DNA from: Pedobacter hiemivivus
GTDB taxonomy: Bacteria > Bacteroidota > Bacteroidia > Sphingobacteriales > Sphingobacteriaceae
Assembly (NCBI RefSeq): GCF_004331685.1
Contig: NZ_SJSM01000020.1
Coordinates: 24,231-88,230, forward strand
Direction: 5' to 3'
Length of the DNA: 64,000 bases
The stretch's first letter is position 1. The number at the start of each line of letters is the position of its first letter. A model generated the notes under the pieces. That model searched no databases. It had not been told where the DNA came from and saw nothing but the letters and a program-made list of their open reading frames with translations. Position numbers and translations under genes: made by a program. This document shows, one piece after another, positions 1-8,148 of this stretch.

Positions 1-14
1 AAACTTGTTGATAA

Positions 15-305
15 ATGATTATAGATAAGCAAACCATACATAAAGTAGCAGATTTAGCAAGGATCGCGGTTAAAGAGGAAGAAATTGATGCCTTAATACC
101 GGATATGAACAAGATTCTTACTTTTATGGAGAAGTTAAATGAGCTGGATACTAAAGGCGTGGAACCTTTGGTGTACATGAATACGGAAGAGAATGTTTGG
201 CGTGAAGATGAAGTAAAACAGGAGATCAGTGTAGCAGACGGTTTAAAAAACTCAGCGCTACATAATGAAGCATTTTTTCTCGTTCCAAAGATCATAGAAA
301 AATAA
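15..305 (+). CDS. gatC: Asp/Glu-tRNA amidotransferase subunit GatC
   Basis: GatC is the small subunit of GatCAB, which converts Glu-tRNA(Gln) and Asp-tRNA(Asn) to the amidated forms in the cytoplasm. GatC wraps the interface of the A and B subunits. The 96-residue length is normal for the family. The N-terminal helix contains HKVADLARIAV and the linker contains the typical GVEPL stretch. The ATG at 15 gives an N-terminus that aligns with other GatC proteins. No gatA or gatB lies beside it here, which is common in Bacteroidota. An ABC ATPase follows after a short gap. Confidence 0.93.
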   Translation: MIIDKQTIHKVADLARIAVKEEEIDALIPDMNKILTFMEKLNELDTKGVEPLVYMNTEENVWREDEVKQEISVADGLKNSALHNEAFFLVPKIIEK

Positions 306-358
306 GGACTGCTGTAACATTAGCATGTTCGGTGCCGTCTAACCTCAAAAGAAAAGCA

Positions 359-1147
359 ATGGAGAAAGCCTCTAGCACGTCGACAGCGTCAGATAAAGCA
401 TTAATACACATTAAAAATATTGCTCGTAAATATGTCATTGGTTCTGAGGTGATTCATGCCTTGAAATCAGTTACACTCGATATCCATAAGGGAGAATTTG
501 TAGCATTGATGGGGCCTTCTGGTTCTGGGAAATCTACCCTGATGAATATTTTAGGTTGTTTAGATACGCCAAGTAAAGGCGATTACATTTTAAATGGGAC
601 TAACGTGAGTCACATGTCGGATAACGAACTTGCGGAAGTTAGGAACAGTGAGATTGGTTTTGTTTTTCAGACTTTTAACTTGTTGCCACGTTCTACCTCT
701 CTGGATAATGTGGCTTTGCCTTTAATTTATGCAGGGGCTAATAAAAAAGAACGCGAGGAACGTGCGCATAAGGCGCTAGAGAACGTTGGTTTAGGAAATA
801 GGGTAACTCATAAGCCCAATGAGCTTTCAGGCGGACAGCGACAGCGTGTGGCTGTTGCAAGGGCATTGATTAATAATCCATCTATCATATTGGCCGATGA
901 GCCTACCGGAAACCTGGATACGAAGACTTCTATAGAGATCATGGCGCTGCTGGAAGAGATCCATAGTAAAGGGAATACGATTATTCTGGTTACACATGAG
1001 GAGGATATCGCTCAACATGCACATCGTATTGTTCGTATGCGTGATGGCTTGATTGAAAAAGACTATCTAAATACAGACATTAAAACGGTGTCGCCAAGAT
1101 TGACACATCTGAAAGAGAAGGGTGCCGATTTTGAAACCATAAATTAA
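359..1147 (+). CDS. ABC transporter ATP-binding protein (LolD/MacB type)
   Basis: This is the ATPase of an ABC transporter of the lipoprotein-release / macrolide-export class, which works with FtsX-fold permeases at the inner membrane. The Walker A motif GPSGSGKST lies near residues 52-60, the signature LSGGQRQR near 156, and the Walker B stretch ILADEPTGNLD just after, with a VTHE H-loop. About 25 residues at each end go beyond the core domain. The ATG at 359 is preferred; an in-frame GTG at 332 would add nine residues. The next gene starts 2 nt after the stop. The only FtsX-type permease in the window (4364) is 3.2 kb away, so pairing with it is only a guess. Confidence 0.9.
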   Translation: MEKASSTSTASDKALIHIKNIARKYVIGSEVIHALKSVTLDIHKGEFVALMGPSGSGKSTLMNILGCLDTPSKGDYILNGTNVSHMSDNELAEVRNSEIGFVFQTFNLLPRSTSLDNVALPLIYAGANKKEREERAHKALENVGLGNRVTHKPNELSGGQRQRVAVARALINNPSIILADEPTGNLDTKTSIEIMALLEEIHSKGNTIILVTHEEDIAQHAHRIVRMRDGLIEKDYLNTDIKTVSPRLTHLKEKGADFETIN

Positions 1148-1149
1148 AT

Positions 1150-1698
1150 ATGAAGATATACACCAAAACCGGTGATAAGGGCTTGACTTCTTTAATAGGA
1201 GGCACCCGTGTACCTAAGTTTCATTTGAGAATCGAATGTTATGGTACAGTGGATGAACTGAATTCTTACATCGGACTGATCATGTGTCAGGATATTGATG
1301 CACATCATCAAAAAATGTTAAAGGAAATACAGGACCGTCTTTTTACTGTTGGAGCCGCTTTGGCTGCAGATCCTGAAAAATCAAGGATGAAGATCCCTGA
1401 CCTCTATGATAGTGATATCAGTTTATTGGAGAAGGAAATGGATGATATGAATGAAGTGCTGCCGGAATTGAAACATTTTGTGTTACCTGGTGGAAATACA
1501 GTTGTATCTTATTGTCATGTAGCAAGATGTATCTGCCGTCGCGCAGAGCGTTTAACCGTTCATTTAGCTTCGGAAAGCTTTGTTGACGAAAAAATGACGA
1601 TTTATTTGAATCGTTTAAGCGATTATTTGTTTGTTTTGGCACGAAAGCTGAATTCAGATGCTAAAACAGAAGAAAACATCTGGATTCCGCGATTGTAA
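1150..1698 (+). CDS. Cob(I)alamin adenosyltransferase, PduO type
   Basis: This enzyme transfers the adenosyl group of ATP to cob(I)alamin, giving coenzyme B12 for enzymes such as methylmalonyl-CoA mutase. The start MKIYTKTGDKGLTSLIGG is the ATP-binding signature of PduO-type enzymes. The later stretch CHVARCICRRAER is the conserved C-terminal helix with the Arg residues that contact ATP. At 182 residues it is the usual length for the single-domain form. It begins 2 nt after the ABC ATPase stop, so the two are probably co-transcribed, although no functional link is obvious. Confidence 0.93.
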   Translation: MKIYTKTGDKGLTSLIGGTRVPKFHLRIECYGTVDELNSYIGLIMCQDIDAHHQKMLKEIQDRLFTVGAALAADPEKSRMKIPDLYDSDISLLEKEMDDMNEVLPELKHFVLPGGNTVVSYCHVARCICRRAERLTVHLASESFVDEKMTIYLNRLSDYLFVLARKLNSDAKTEENIWIPRL

Positions 1699-1760
1699 TT
1701 AATGAAATTTCAAGACCATTGTACTGAAAAACGATGGGATTGAAAATAGTGGAAAAAAAA

Positions 1761-1793
1761 TTTGTTTTGCTCAGGTTTTTTAATATACTTTTG
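1761..1793 (+). promoter_or_regulatory. Bacteroidota-type promoter for the DUF2795 gene
   Basis: TTTG at 1761-1764 and TACTTTTG at 1786-1793 match the -33 TTTG and -7 TAnnTTTG elements of Bacteroidota housekeeping promoters, with a 21-nt spacer. The start codon at 1830 follows 36 nt later. Confidence 0.6.
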
Positions 1794-1829
1794 CGAAATA
1801 AATTTGAATAACTTAATAGTATAAGAAAT

Positions 1830-2051
1830 ATGTATTGGACATTAGAACTCGCATCGCATTTGGAAGACGCTCCATGGCCTGCAACAAAAGATGAATTGAT
1901 TGATTACGGTATCAGATCAGGTGCCCCAGTAGAGGTGATTGAAAATTTACAAGCTTTGGAAGATGATGGTGAGCCTTATGAAACCATAGAGGAAATTTGG
2001 CCAGATTATCCTACAAAAGATGATTTCTTCTTTAACGAGGACGAGTATTAA
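1830..2051 (+). CDS. DUF2795 family protein
   Basis: A 73-residue, strongly acidic cytoplasmic protein with the pattern MYWTLELASHLEDAPWPATK. This is the form of DUF2795 proteins that is nearly universal in Bacteroidota. The N-terminal half resembles a small helical fold (helix, loop, helix with DELIDYGIRSGAP). The C-terminal half is Asp/Glu-rich. Its molecular role is not known. It has its own promoter and a strong terminator, so it is a single-gene unit, which suggests steady expression. Confidence 0.85.
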   Translation: MYWTLELASHLEDAPWPATKDELIDYGIRSGAPVEVIENLQALEDDGEPYETIEEIWPDYPTKDDFFFNEDEY

Positions 2052-2069
2052 CCTGTAACGAAATAGTAG

Positions 2070-2097
2070 AGGCTCCCGACAAGGGAGCCTTTTTTAT
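2070..2097 (+). terminator. Rho-independent terminator after the DUF2795 gene
   Basis: An 8-bp stem (AGGCTCCC / GGGAGCCT, arms 2070-2077 and 2083-2090) with a GACAA loop is followed by a run of T. Confidence 0.9.
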
Positions 2098-2145
2098 TTT
2101 AAACAATTTGCAGATTTAAGTGTTCCCTTATTAAAAATAAATATT

Positions 2146-2307
2146 ATGGGAAATTTACTTTATCTTATAGCAGTAGTGCTGGTTATATTATGGATTATTG
2201 GATTCGTTTTTCACGGGTTTGGACCTAATGTGGGTGGTTTGATTCACATTTTGTTGGTTATTGCTGTAGTTGCTATTCTACTGAAAGTAATAAATAGGGC
2301 CGCATAA
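2146..2307 (+). CDS. Small two-helix membrane protein (lmo0937/DUF5670 type)
   Basis: A 53-residue protein starting MGNLLYLIAVVLVILWIIGF, with a second hydrophobic helix GLIHILLVIAVVAILLKVI and the loop FHGFGPNVGG between them. This two-helix layout with HILLVIAVVA matches the short lmo0937-type / DUF5670 membrane proteins common in Bacteroidota and Firmicutes, often linked to stress. The ATG at 2146 is the only sensible start. The gene ends directly beside the converging ispD stop. Function is unknown. Confidence 0.8.
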   Translation: MGNLLYLIAVVLVILWIIGFVFHGFGPNVGGLIHILLVIAVVAILLKVINRAA

Positions 2308-2991
2308 CTAAGGTGTTCTCTTGATCATCCTTTTTAAAATGGAGGCAATCTCCAGATCCTCAGGGTGGGTGATTTTGATGTTTTCTCTTTCACCCGCTAT
2401 CAGGTTAATTTTAAATCCAGCATATTCCGCTACAGAAGCATCATCAGTGAACTCGTTTCTAAAAGGAGCCTGATATGCTTTTCTGAGTAGGTCTATCTCA
2501 AACGTTTGTGGCGTTTGTATTAGCACCAGCTCATCTCTGCTGAGCGCTTCGCTTTTGCCATTTTCCAATACTCTTCTAACAGAATCAGTAGGCGTAATGC
2601 CAATAATGCAATTGCCTGTTTCTTCAGTAACCTGGTAGGATTTGGTAATTAGCTGAACTGAAATTAATGGTCTTACTGCATCGTGAACAGCAACAATGCC
2701 TTTTCCTTTAATGGCTTTTAAGCCATTTTTTACGGAGTGATATCGCTGTGCTCCACCATTAACAACCTGATGGGGGATCGTAAAATTATACTTCAAGCAA
2801 AGTTCTTCCCAATATTTGTGCTGGTCTATATTGAGCACCAGTAAGATGTGAGGATTTAATGCACATGAATGAAATGCTGTTATTGTATGCATAAGCACAG
2901 GTTGCTTATCTAATAACAAAAACTGTTTCGGGACAGCGCTTTGCATTCTGTTGCCTGATCCGCCAGCTACTATTATTGCATAATATTTCAT
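2308..2991 (-). CDS. ispD: 2-C-methyl-D-erythritol 4-phosphate cytidylyltransferase
   Basis: IspD joins CTP to methylerythritol phosphate in the non-mevalonate isoprenoid pathway. The start MKYYAIIVAGGSGNRM carries the nucleotide-binding loop. AVHDAVRPL in the middle and the C-terminal ITHPEDLEIA are standard family motifs. At 227 residues it has normal length. I chose the ATG at 2991; four more residues are possible from 3003, but the family N-terminus fits the inner start. It lies downstream of queA on the same strand, with a terminator-like hairpin between them. Confidence 0.95.
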   Translation of the reverse strand: MKYYAIIVAGGSGNRMQSAVPKQFLLLDKQPVLMHTITAFHSCALNPHILLVLNIDQHKYWEELCLKYNFTIPHQVVNGGAQRYHSVKNGLKAIKGKGIVAVHDAVRPLISVQLITKSYQVTEETGNCIIGITPTDSVRRVLENGKSEALSRDELVLIQTPQTFEIDLLRKAYQAPFRNEFTDDASVAEYAGFKINLIAGERENIKITHPEDLEIASILKRMIKRTP

Positions 2992-3004
2992 GTTGTATTG
3001 CATT

Positions 3005-3050
3005 TAAATAAAAATAGGAGATTTAAAACTTACGTTTTCAAATCTCCTAT
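3005..3050 (-). terminator. Terminator-like hairpin between queA and ispD
   Basis: Read on the minus strand, an 11-bp perfect stem (arms 3040-3050 and 3014-3024) is followed by TTTTTATTT. It would stop most transcription out of queA before ispD. Confidence 0.65.
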
Positions 3051-3082
3051 GTCTATATTCTTTAAATTGAATAGATTAATCT

Positions 3083-4132
3083 TTAGATGATTAACATCGC
3101 ATCGCCATAGCTATAGAAACGGTACTTTTCTTTTAAAGCTACTTCATAAGCGTGTCTAACGTAATCATAACCACCAAAAGCACTTACCATCATCAATAAA
3201 GTAGATTCTGGAGTGTGGAAGTTGGTGATCATTGAATTTGCAATACTGAATTCATAAGGAGGGAAGATGAACTTACTAGTCCAGTCGTTCGCAGCCTTAA
3301 GTGTTCTTCCTGAAGAAACAGCTGATTCTATAGCACGCATTGAGGTTGTACCAACAGCACATACTCTTTTCTTGCGTTCTAATGCCTGGTTTACAATATC
3401 TGCATCTTTCTGCTCAATGATGAATTGCTCCGAGTCCATTTTATGTTTGGTCAGATCTTCTACTTCAACTGATCTGAATGTACCTAATCCAACGTGTAAG
3501 GTAACTTCTGCAAAGTTGATACCTTTCAGTTCCAAACGTTTCATTAGTTCTCTGCTAAAGTGCAAACCAGCAGTAGGAGCTGCAACAGCGCCTTCATGTT
3601 TAGCGAAAATAGTTTGGTAACGTTCTTTATCCTGAGCAGTAGCTTTACGTTTGATGTATTTAGGTAATGGTGTTTCACCTAAGATTTCGATGTTTTTTCT
3701 GAACTCTTCGTCAGTACCATCAAATAAGAAACGGATGGTACGGCCGCGAGAAGTTGTGTTGTCAACTACCTCAGCAACTAATAGATCATCATCACCGAAA
3801 TATAATTTATTTCCAACACGGATTTTACGTGCAGGGTCAACTAAAACATCCCATAAACGAAGCTCTTTGTTCAGTTCTCTTAACAGAAAAACCTCAATTG
3901 TTGCACCGGTTTTCTCTTTGTTTCCGTATAAACGGGCAGGAAAAACTTTAGTATTGTTCAGAATCATAACATCCTGATCATCGAAATAATCTAAAACATC
4001 TTTAAATATTTTATGTTCAATTTTACCGCTATCCCTATGTAAAACCATTAAACGGGCTTCATCTCTATGTTCAGAAGGGTTGTTGGCAACCAATGATTCG
4101 GGTAAATTAAACTTAAATTGAGATAACTTCAT
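3083..4132 (-). CDS. queA: S-adenosylmethionine:tRNA ribosyltransferase-isomerase
   Basis: QueA transfers and isomerises the ribosyl group of S-adenosylmethionine onto preQ1-modified tRNA, making epoxyqueuosine at the wobble base. The start MKLSQFKFNLPESLVA, the segment VAAPTAGLHFS, the segment ADIVNQALE and the end motif NFHTPESTLLMMVSAF are all typical. Length (349 residues) is standard. The upstream 231 bp are shared with the divergent permease gene at 4364. Confidence 0.96.
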   Translation of the reverse strand: MKLSQFKFNLPESLVANNPSEHRDEARLMVLHRDSGKIEHKIFKDVLDYFDDQDVMILNNTKVFPARLYGNKEKTGATIEVFLLRELNKELRLWDVLVDPARKIRVGNKLYFGDDDLLVAEVVDNTTSRGRTIRFLFDGTDEEFRKNIEILGETPLPKYIKRKATAQDKERYQTIFAKHEGAVAAPTAGLHFSRELMKRLELKGINFAEVTLHVGLGTFRSVEVEDLTKHKMDSEQFIIEQKDADIVNQALERKKRVCAVGTTSMRAIESAVSSGRTLKAANDWTSKFIFPPYEFSIANSMITNFHTPESTLLMMVSAFGGYDYVRHAYEVALKEKYRFYSYGDAMLII

Positions 4133-4307
4133 AGTGTTTTAATGTGATATTTAAGGGCGCAAATTTACAAAATAATATCCTGATTAATGTATAATTCTTT
4201 TTGATGGAGCCTGTTAATGCCAATATTTTATTGTTTTCTATTGATTTGTTATTAAAAAGGTATTTTGGTGACGAAATCTGAATTTATTTTGTTCGCTTTA
4301 TATTTTT

Positions 4308-4315
4308 TATTTTTG
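4308..4315 (+). promoter_or_regulatory. Possible -7 element upstream of the ABC permease
   Basis: TATTTTTG fits TAnnTTTG. A TTTG lies at 4288-4291, but the 16-nt spacing is shorter than usual, so the -33 assignment is weak. The start codon follows 48 nt downstream. Confidence 0.35.
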
Positions 4316-4363
4316 GAGGAATTACTGTAACCTTTTTGGGTAGTTTTGATCTAAACTACAATT

Positions 4364-5605
4364 ATGATTATTTTCAGACTAATAGGAGAAAGTTTTAGGT
4401 TCGCAGCTGATGCATTGCGCCAAAACAAACTGAGGACCATGCTTTCCTTGCTGGGAATTACCATTGGTATTTTCGCCATCATCTTCGTTTTTACTGCAAC
4501 CGATACTTTTAGAAGTAAACTCCAGGAGAGCATTGACAAATTAGGTTCTAAAACTATTTTTGTGCAAAAATGGCCTTGGGGTGGTTTTGGAGATTACCCC
4601 TGGTGGAAGTATGTAAATAGACCTGAGCCTTCTTTGAGGGATTATACCGCGCTAAAAGATAGACTGGAGCATGCAGAAGGCGTTTCTTATGAGATTTATG
4701 CGGATAGTAGAACCGTGAAGTATCGGAGTAATTCAGTTGAAGGTGCCGGGTTAAAGGCCGCTTCACAGGATTTTAACAAAACATGGACCATCGACTTTCA
4801 GGAAGGTCGGTATTTTACCGAAAATGAGGGGAAATCAGGTTCGCCTGTGATCATCCTGGGTGCCGATATTGCCGATGGTTTATTTAACGGTGAAACTGCT
4901 GTAGGTAAGAAAATATTGGTAATGGGACGCCGACTGACTGTAGTTGGGGTATTTAAAAAAGAGGGGGAAGATATGTTAGGTATGTCGCAGGATAAGAACA
5001 TCTTGATTCCTTTGAATTTTGCCAAAGGATTGTTTGACGTGCAAAGTGGAAGATATGATCCTACGATTACGGTAAGAGGAAAGGAACATATTGCTGTCGA
5101 GGAGATTGAGAGTGAAATAAAGGGCGCCATGCGAGCGATACATAAAATAAGACCTGGAGCTGAGGATGATTTTGCCTTGAATAAGAGCACCATTGCATCT
5201 AATCAGCTAGATCAGATGTTTGGTATCGTAAATATTGCAGGTTGGGTAATTGGTGGCTTCTCCATTCTTGTAGGGGGCTTTGGAATTGCCAATATTATGT
5301 TTGTGTCTGTAAAAGAACGTACCAATATTATTGGTATTCAGAAATCGTTGGGAGCTAAGAATTATTTCATATTGCTACAGTTTTTGTTTGAGGCTGTTGC
5401 ACTTTGTTTGCTGGGTGGTGGACTGGGGATCTTATTGGTGTATATCGTCACGTTAATCACCGGAGCTATGGGATTTACAATGATCCTGTTCTTGAATAAT
5501 ATTTTGTTAGGAGTAGGGGTGTCGTTTGCGATTGGAACGATATCGGGGTTCTGGCCGGCTTATTCGGCATCTCGGTTGGATCCTGTCGAAGCGATCCGCT
5601 CGTAA
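4364..5605 (+). CDS. ABC transporter permease, MacB/FtsX type
   Basis: An inner-membrane permease of the MacB class: one N-terminal membrane helix (about residues 20-42, MLSLLGITIGIFAIIFVF), a large periplasmic MacB-core domain (about 45-285), then three helices of an FtsX domain in the last 120 residues. The cytoplasmic coupling loop VSVKERTNIIGIQKSLGAK and the ending PAYSASRLDPVEAIR are family signatures. Such permeases move substrates from the periplasm across the outer membrane or transmit mechanical force. No ATPase gene is adjacent. The one at 359 is of the matching class but separated by unrelated genes. Confidence 0.9.
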   Translation: MIIFRLIGESFRFAADALRQNKLRTMLSLLGITIGIFAIIFVFTATDTFRSKLQESIDKLGSKTIFVQKWPWGGFGDYPWWKYVNRPEPSLRDYTALKDRLEHAEGVSYEIYADSRTVKYRSNSVEGAGLKAASQDFNKTWTIDFQEGRYFTENEGKSGSPVIILGADIADGLFNGETAVGKKILVMGRRLTVVGVFKKEGEDMLGMSQDKNILIPLNFAKGLFDVQSGRYDPTITVRGKEHIAVEEIESEIKGAMRAIHKIRPGAEDDFALNKSTIASNQLDQMFGIVNIAGWVIGGFSILVGGFGIANIMFVSVKERTNIIGIQKSLGAKNYFILLQFLFEAVALCLLGGGLGILLVYIVTLITGAMGFTMILFLNNILLGVGVSFAIGTISGFWPAYSASRLDPVEAIRS

Positions 5606-5621
5606 TATGGCTGTTCTTCTC

Positions 5622-5716
5622 TTAAAAAATGAGCATTACAATTCAAAGGCTGGAACCTTTGGCGCTGAAGAAGCGCAAAAATTCCTAGGCCTTTTCTTCG
5701 AACGCTCATTTTTTAA
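5622..5716. repeat. 95-nt hairpin element between convergent genes
   Basis: The outer arms are a perfect 13-bp inverted repeat (5622-5634 and 5704-5716). Inside, nested pairs 5646-5650/5689-5693, 5652-5655/5682-5685 and 5662-5666/5672-5676 extend the fold towards a GAAGA loop, so the whole stretch can form one long imperfect hairpin. It is separate from the terminator that follows. It could be a dispersed palindromic repeat, a small non-autonomous mobile element or a structured RNA. The sequence alone does not decide. Confidence 0.55.
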
Positions 5717-5781
5717 ACATGGCACTTCAGCATAAACTCGCTATTCTCATTGTTGGGTATATAAAAAAAGTAGGGAGCATA

Positions 5782-5816
5782 AAAAAAGCAGATCATAAAT
5801 CATGATCTGCTTTTTT
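5782..5816. terminator. Bidirectional terminator between convergent genes
   Basis: A perfect 15-bp stem (5782-5796 / 5802-5816) with a 5-nt loop has A-runs on one side and T-runs on the other. It can stop both the permease transcript (+) and the aminotransferase transcript (-). Confidence 0.9.
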
Positions 5817-5839
5817 ACTAGTAACAGTGTTATGTGTGC

Positions 5840-7033
5840 TTAGCTTAATTTAGCTAAGGCATCTTTAATTTGGCTAACAGCTTTTCTTAATTGCTCTTCT
5901 GAAGCAGCGTAAGAGATACGGATACAGTCTTCGTTTCCGAAAGCCTCACCAGTAACGGTAGATACGTGTGCCTCATTTAAAAGGTATAGAGAAAGATCTT
6001 CTGCAGTTTTGATTACATTTTCGCCATTCTTTTTACCGAAATAAGATTTTACTTCAGGGAAGAAATAAAAGGCTCCATCTGGAAGGTTTACTTTGATCCC
6101 AGGGATTTCTTTTAATAATGCGTAAACGATATCTCTACGTTTTCTGAACTCATCAACCATTAAGTGTACGGATTCTAAACCACCCATATATGCACCTAAA
6201 GCTGCACGTTGTGCAATTGAAGAGGTTCCAGAGGTGATTTGTCCTTGTAGTTTATCGCAGGCATTAGCAATCTCTTTGTTTGCAGCCATATAACCAACTC
6301 TCCAGCCAGTCATTGCATAAGATTTAGAGAAACCATTGATTAAGATTACTCTGTCTTTTATAGAATCAAATTCTGCGATTGAAGCATGTTTTCCAACAAA
6401 GTTGATGTGCTCATAAATCTCATCAGAGATGATATAGATGTTTGGATGTTTTTCAAATACCGCAACCAAATCAGCAAGTTCGGCTTTACTGTAAACCGAT
6501 CCCGTAGGGTTACATGGCGAAGAGAACATGAACAATTTGGTTTTAGGCGTAATTGCAGCTTCTAACTGTGCACCAGTTATTTTAAAGTTATTCTGAGCAG
6601 ATGCATTGATAAAAACAGTTTCACCTTCACCAAGTTTAATCATTTCTGAATAAGATACCCAGTAAGGAGTAGGTACGATAACTTCATCCCCTGGATCAAC
6701 CAGACACATTACTGCATTGGCTAGAGATTGTTTAGCGCCAGTAGAAAGTACAATTTGGTCGAACGTATAAGTTAAGCCATTTTCCTTTAAAAGCTTGTCA
6801 ACAACAGCCTTACGTAATTCAGGGTAACCTGAAACCGGGGTATAGTAAGAGTAATTTTCGTCAATAGCCTTCTTGGCAGCCGCCTTCACATCATCAGGTG
6901 TAAAAAAGTCAGGCTCACCAAAGCTTAAATTGATAATGTCTATCCCTTTTGCAGATAGTTCTCTTCCTAACTTCGCCATTTTAATGGTTTGTGACTCAGA
7001 TAGGTTGTTGATTCTTTTTGATAAAAATGTCAT
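5840..7033 (-). CDS. Aspartate-type aminotransferase (class I, PLP-dependent)
   Basis: A cytoplasmic PLP enzyme that most likely moves amino groups between aspartate (or a related amino acid) and 2-oxoglutarate. It has the subgroup I-gamma layout: start LSKRINNLSESQTIKM, FSSPCNPTGSVYS with the conserved Asn and Pro, the SDEIYEHI aspartate that contacts the pyridine nitrogen, and the Schiff-base lysine K237 in GFSKSYAMTGWRVGY. The ATG at 7033 gives a 397-residue protein that fits the family. The longer frame to 7075 only adds an unrelated hydrophobic stretch. Exact substrate is not settled by sequence. Confidence 0.9.
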   Translation of the reverse strand: MTFLSKRINNLSESQTIKMAKLGRELSAKGIDIINLSFGEPDFFTPDDVKAAAKKAIDENYSYYTPVSGYPELRKAVVDKLLKENGLTYTFDQIVLSTGAKQSLANAVMCLVDPGDEVIVPTPYWVSYSEMIKLGEGETVFINASAQNNFKITGAQLEAAITPKTKLFMFSSPCNPTGSVYSKAELADLVAVFEKHPNIYIISDEIYEHINFVGKHASIAEFDSIKDRVILINGFSKSYAMTGWRVGYMAANKEIANACDKLQGQITSGTSSIAQRAALGAYMGGLESVHLMVDEFRKRRDIVYALLKEIPGIKVNLPDGAFYFFPEVKSYFGKKNGENVIKTAEDLSLYLLNEAHVSTVTGEAFGNEDCIRISYAASEEQLRKAVSQIKDALAKLS

Positions 7034-7142
7034 AATGATTAATGCGCAAGCAAATATTATTTTGTGAAGTAGCAAATATAGAAACCTAACGGTATTATAA
7101 ACTAAAAAAAATACTTTTTATCATAATTTCATGGGTAAACTG

Positions 7143-7150
7143 TATTTTTG
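7143..7150 (+). promoter_or_regulatory. -7-like element overlapping the first possible start of the cation-efflux gene
   Basis: TATTTTTG fits TAnnTTTG. If it is the promoter, transcription would begin near 7157, after the TTG at 7148, which argues for a later translation start. No clear TTTG was found at the -33 position. Confidence 0.35.
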
Positions 7151-8146
7151 GCTGCTAAACTCAGCAATTTGCAACCTCAAAAGAAAGCCATATTAATCGC
7201 ATTATGTGTAAGCGTAGTGTTAATGCTGGCTAAATTTGCCGCCTATTTTATCACACATTCAAATGCTATACTTACGGATGCTGCAGAAAGTATTGTAAAT
7301 GTATTGGCCAGTAGCTTTGCATTTTATAGTATTTACCTCGCTACTTTGCCAAAGGATGAGAATCACCCTTATGGGCATGGTAAAGTGGAGTTCTTTTCTG
7401 CGTTTATCGAAGGTGTCCTAATTGCCATTGCAGGGGTTATTATTATTTTGAAGTCAGGGTACGATCTGATTTATCCTAGGCCAATTGTACAGCTTTTTGA
7501 AGGAGCAAGCATTATTGGAGTCACGGGGGTAGTTAATCTTATTGTAGGATATTACTTAATTAATACAGGAAAGAACCATAAATCAATTACACTTGAGGCG
7601 GATGGGAGGCACCTGTTAACTGATGCGATTACCAGTGGGGGATTGGTTGTAGGGATTATTTTGATTAAGCTAACGGAGATTTTTTGGTTGGATAGTGTGA
7701 TTTCAATTCTTTTGGGCTTGTATATATTATTTAGCGGTTATAAGTTAACCAGACGCTCAGTAGGTGGCTTAATGGACGAAAGTAATGTTGATCTGGTAGA
7801 GAATATTATAGATATACTTCAAAAAAACAGGAAAGATCCTTGGATAGATGTACATAATTTAAGGGCGCAGCAATACGGTGCCGATCTACACATCGATTGT
7901 CACATTACCTTGCCATATTATTTCGATTTGAATAGGGTCCATCAGGAAATATCTGAAATAGATAAAACAATAAACGGTAATGCGGATCGTAAGACGGAGC
8001 TTTTTATTCATACTGATCCATGTTTGCCGGCTTGCTGTAATTACTGTCACATGAAAGAATGCCCGGTTAGGCAGGAGGATTTCAGAGCTGAAATTAAGTG
8101 GACTATAGAAAATGCAACGAAGAATTTAAAACATTTTGACCAATAA
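7148..8146 (+). CDS. Cation diffusion facilitator family transporter
   Basis: An inner-membrane metal/proton antiporter that exports divalent cations such as zinc, iron or manganese. About six membrane helices fill residues 12-205. The metal-site helices carry AILTDAAESIVN and LLTDAITSGG, and the HPYGHGKVEFF loop is typical. A cytoplasmic domain follows. It ends with an unusual Cys-rich tail (PCLPACCNYC and KECP), perhaps a metal sensor. The start is uncertain: there is no in-frame ATG before the first helix. TTG at 7148 gives 332 residues; TTG at 7169 would give MQPQKKAIL and suits the promoter better. First gene of a four-gene operon. Confidence 0.88.
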   Translation: MAAKLSNLQPQKKAILIALCVSVVLMLAKFAAYFITHSNAILTDAAESIVNVLASSFAFYSIYLATLPKDENHPYGHGKVEFFSAFIEGVLIAIAGVIIILKSGYDLIYPRPIVQLFEGASIIGVTGVVNLIVGYYLINTGKNHKSITLEADGRHLLTDAITSGGLVVGIILIKLTEIFWLDSVISILLGLYILFSGYKLTRRSVGGLMDESNVDLVENIIDILQKNRKDPWIDVHNLRAQQYGADLHIDCHITLPYYFDLNRVHQEISEIDKTINGNADRKTELFIHTDPCLPACCNYCHMKECPVRQEDFRAEIKWTIENATKNLKHFDQ

Positions 8147-8148
8147 TA

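Noticed and set aside
2385..2400. TTCACCC occurrence inside ispD
   Set aside because: No ATCT or CTCT follows at 18 nt, and it lies within coding DNA, so it is not a PUL 2 element.
5526..5735. 69-codon frame at the end of the permease gene
   Set aside because: It overlaps the permease in another frame and runs through the 95-nt hairpin element; no family match.
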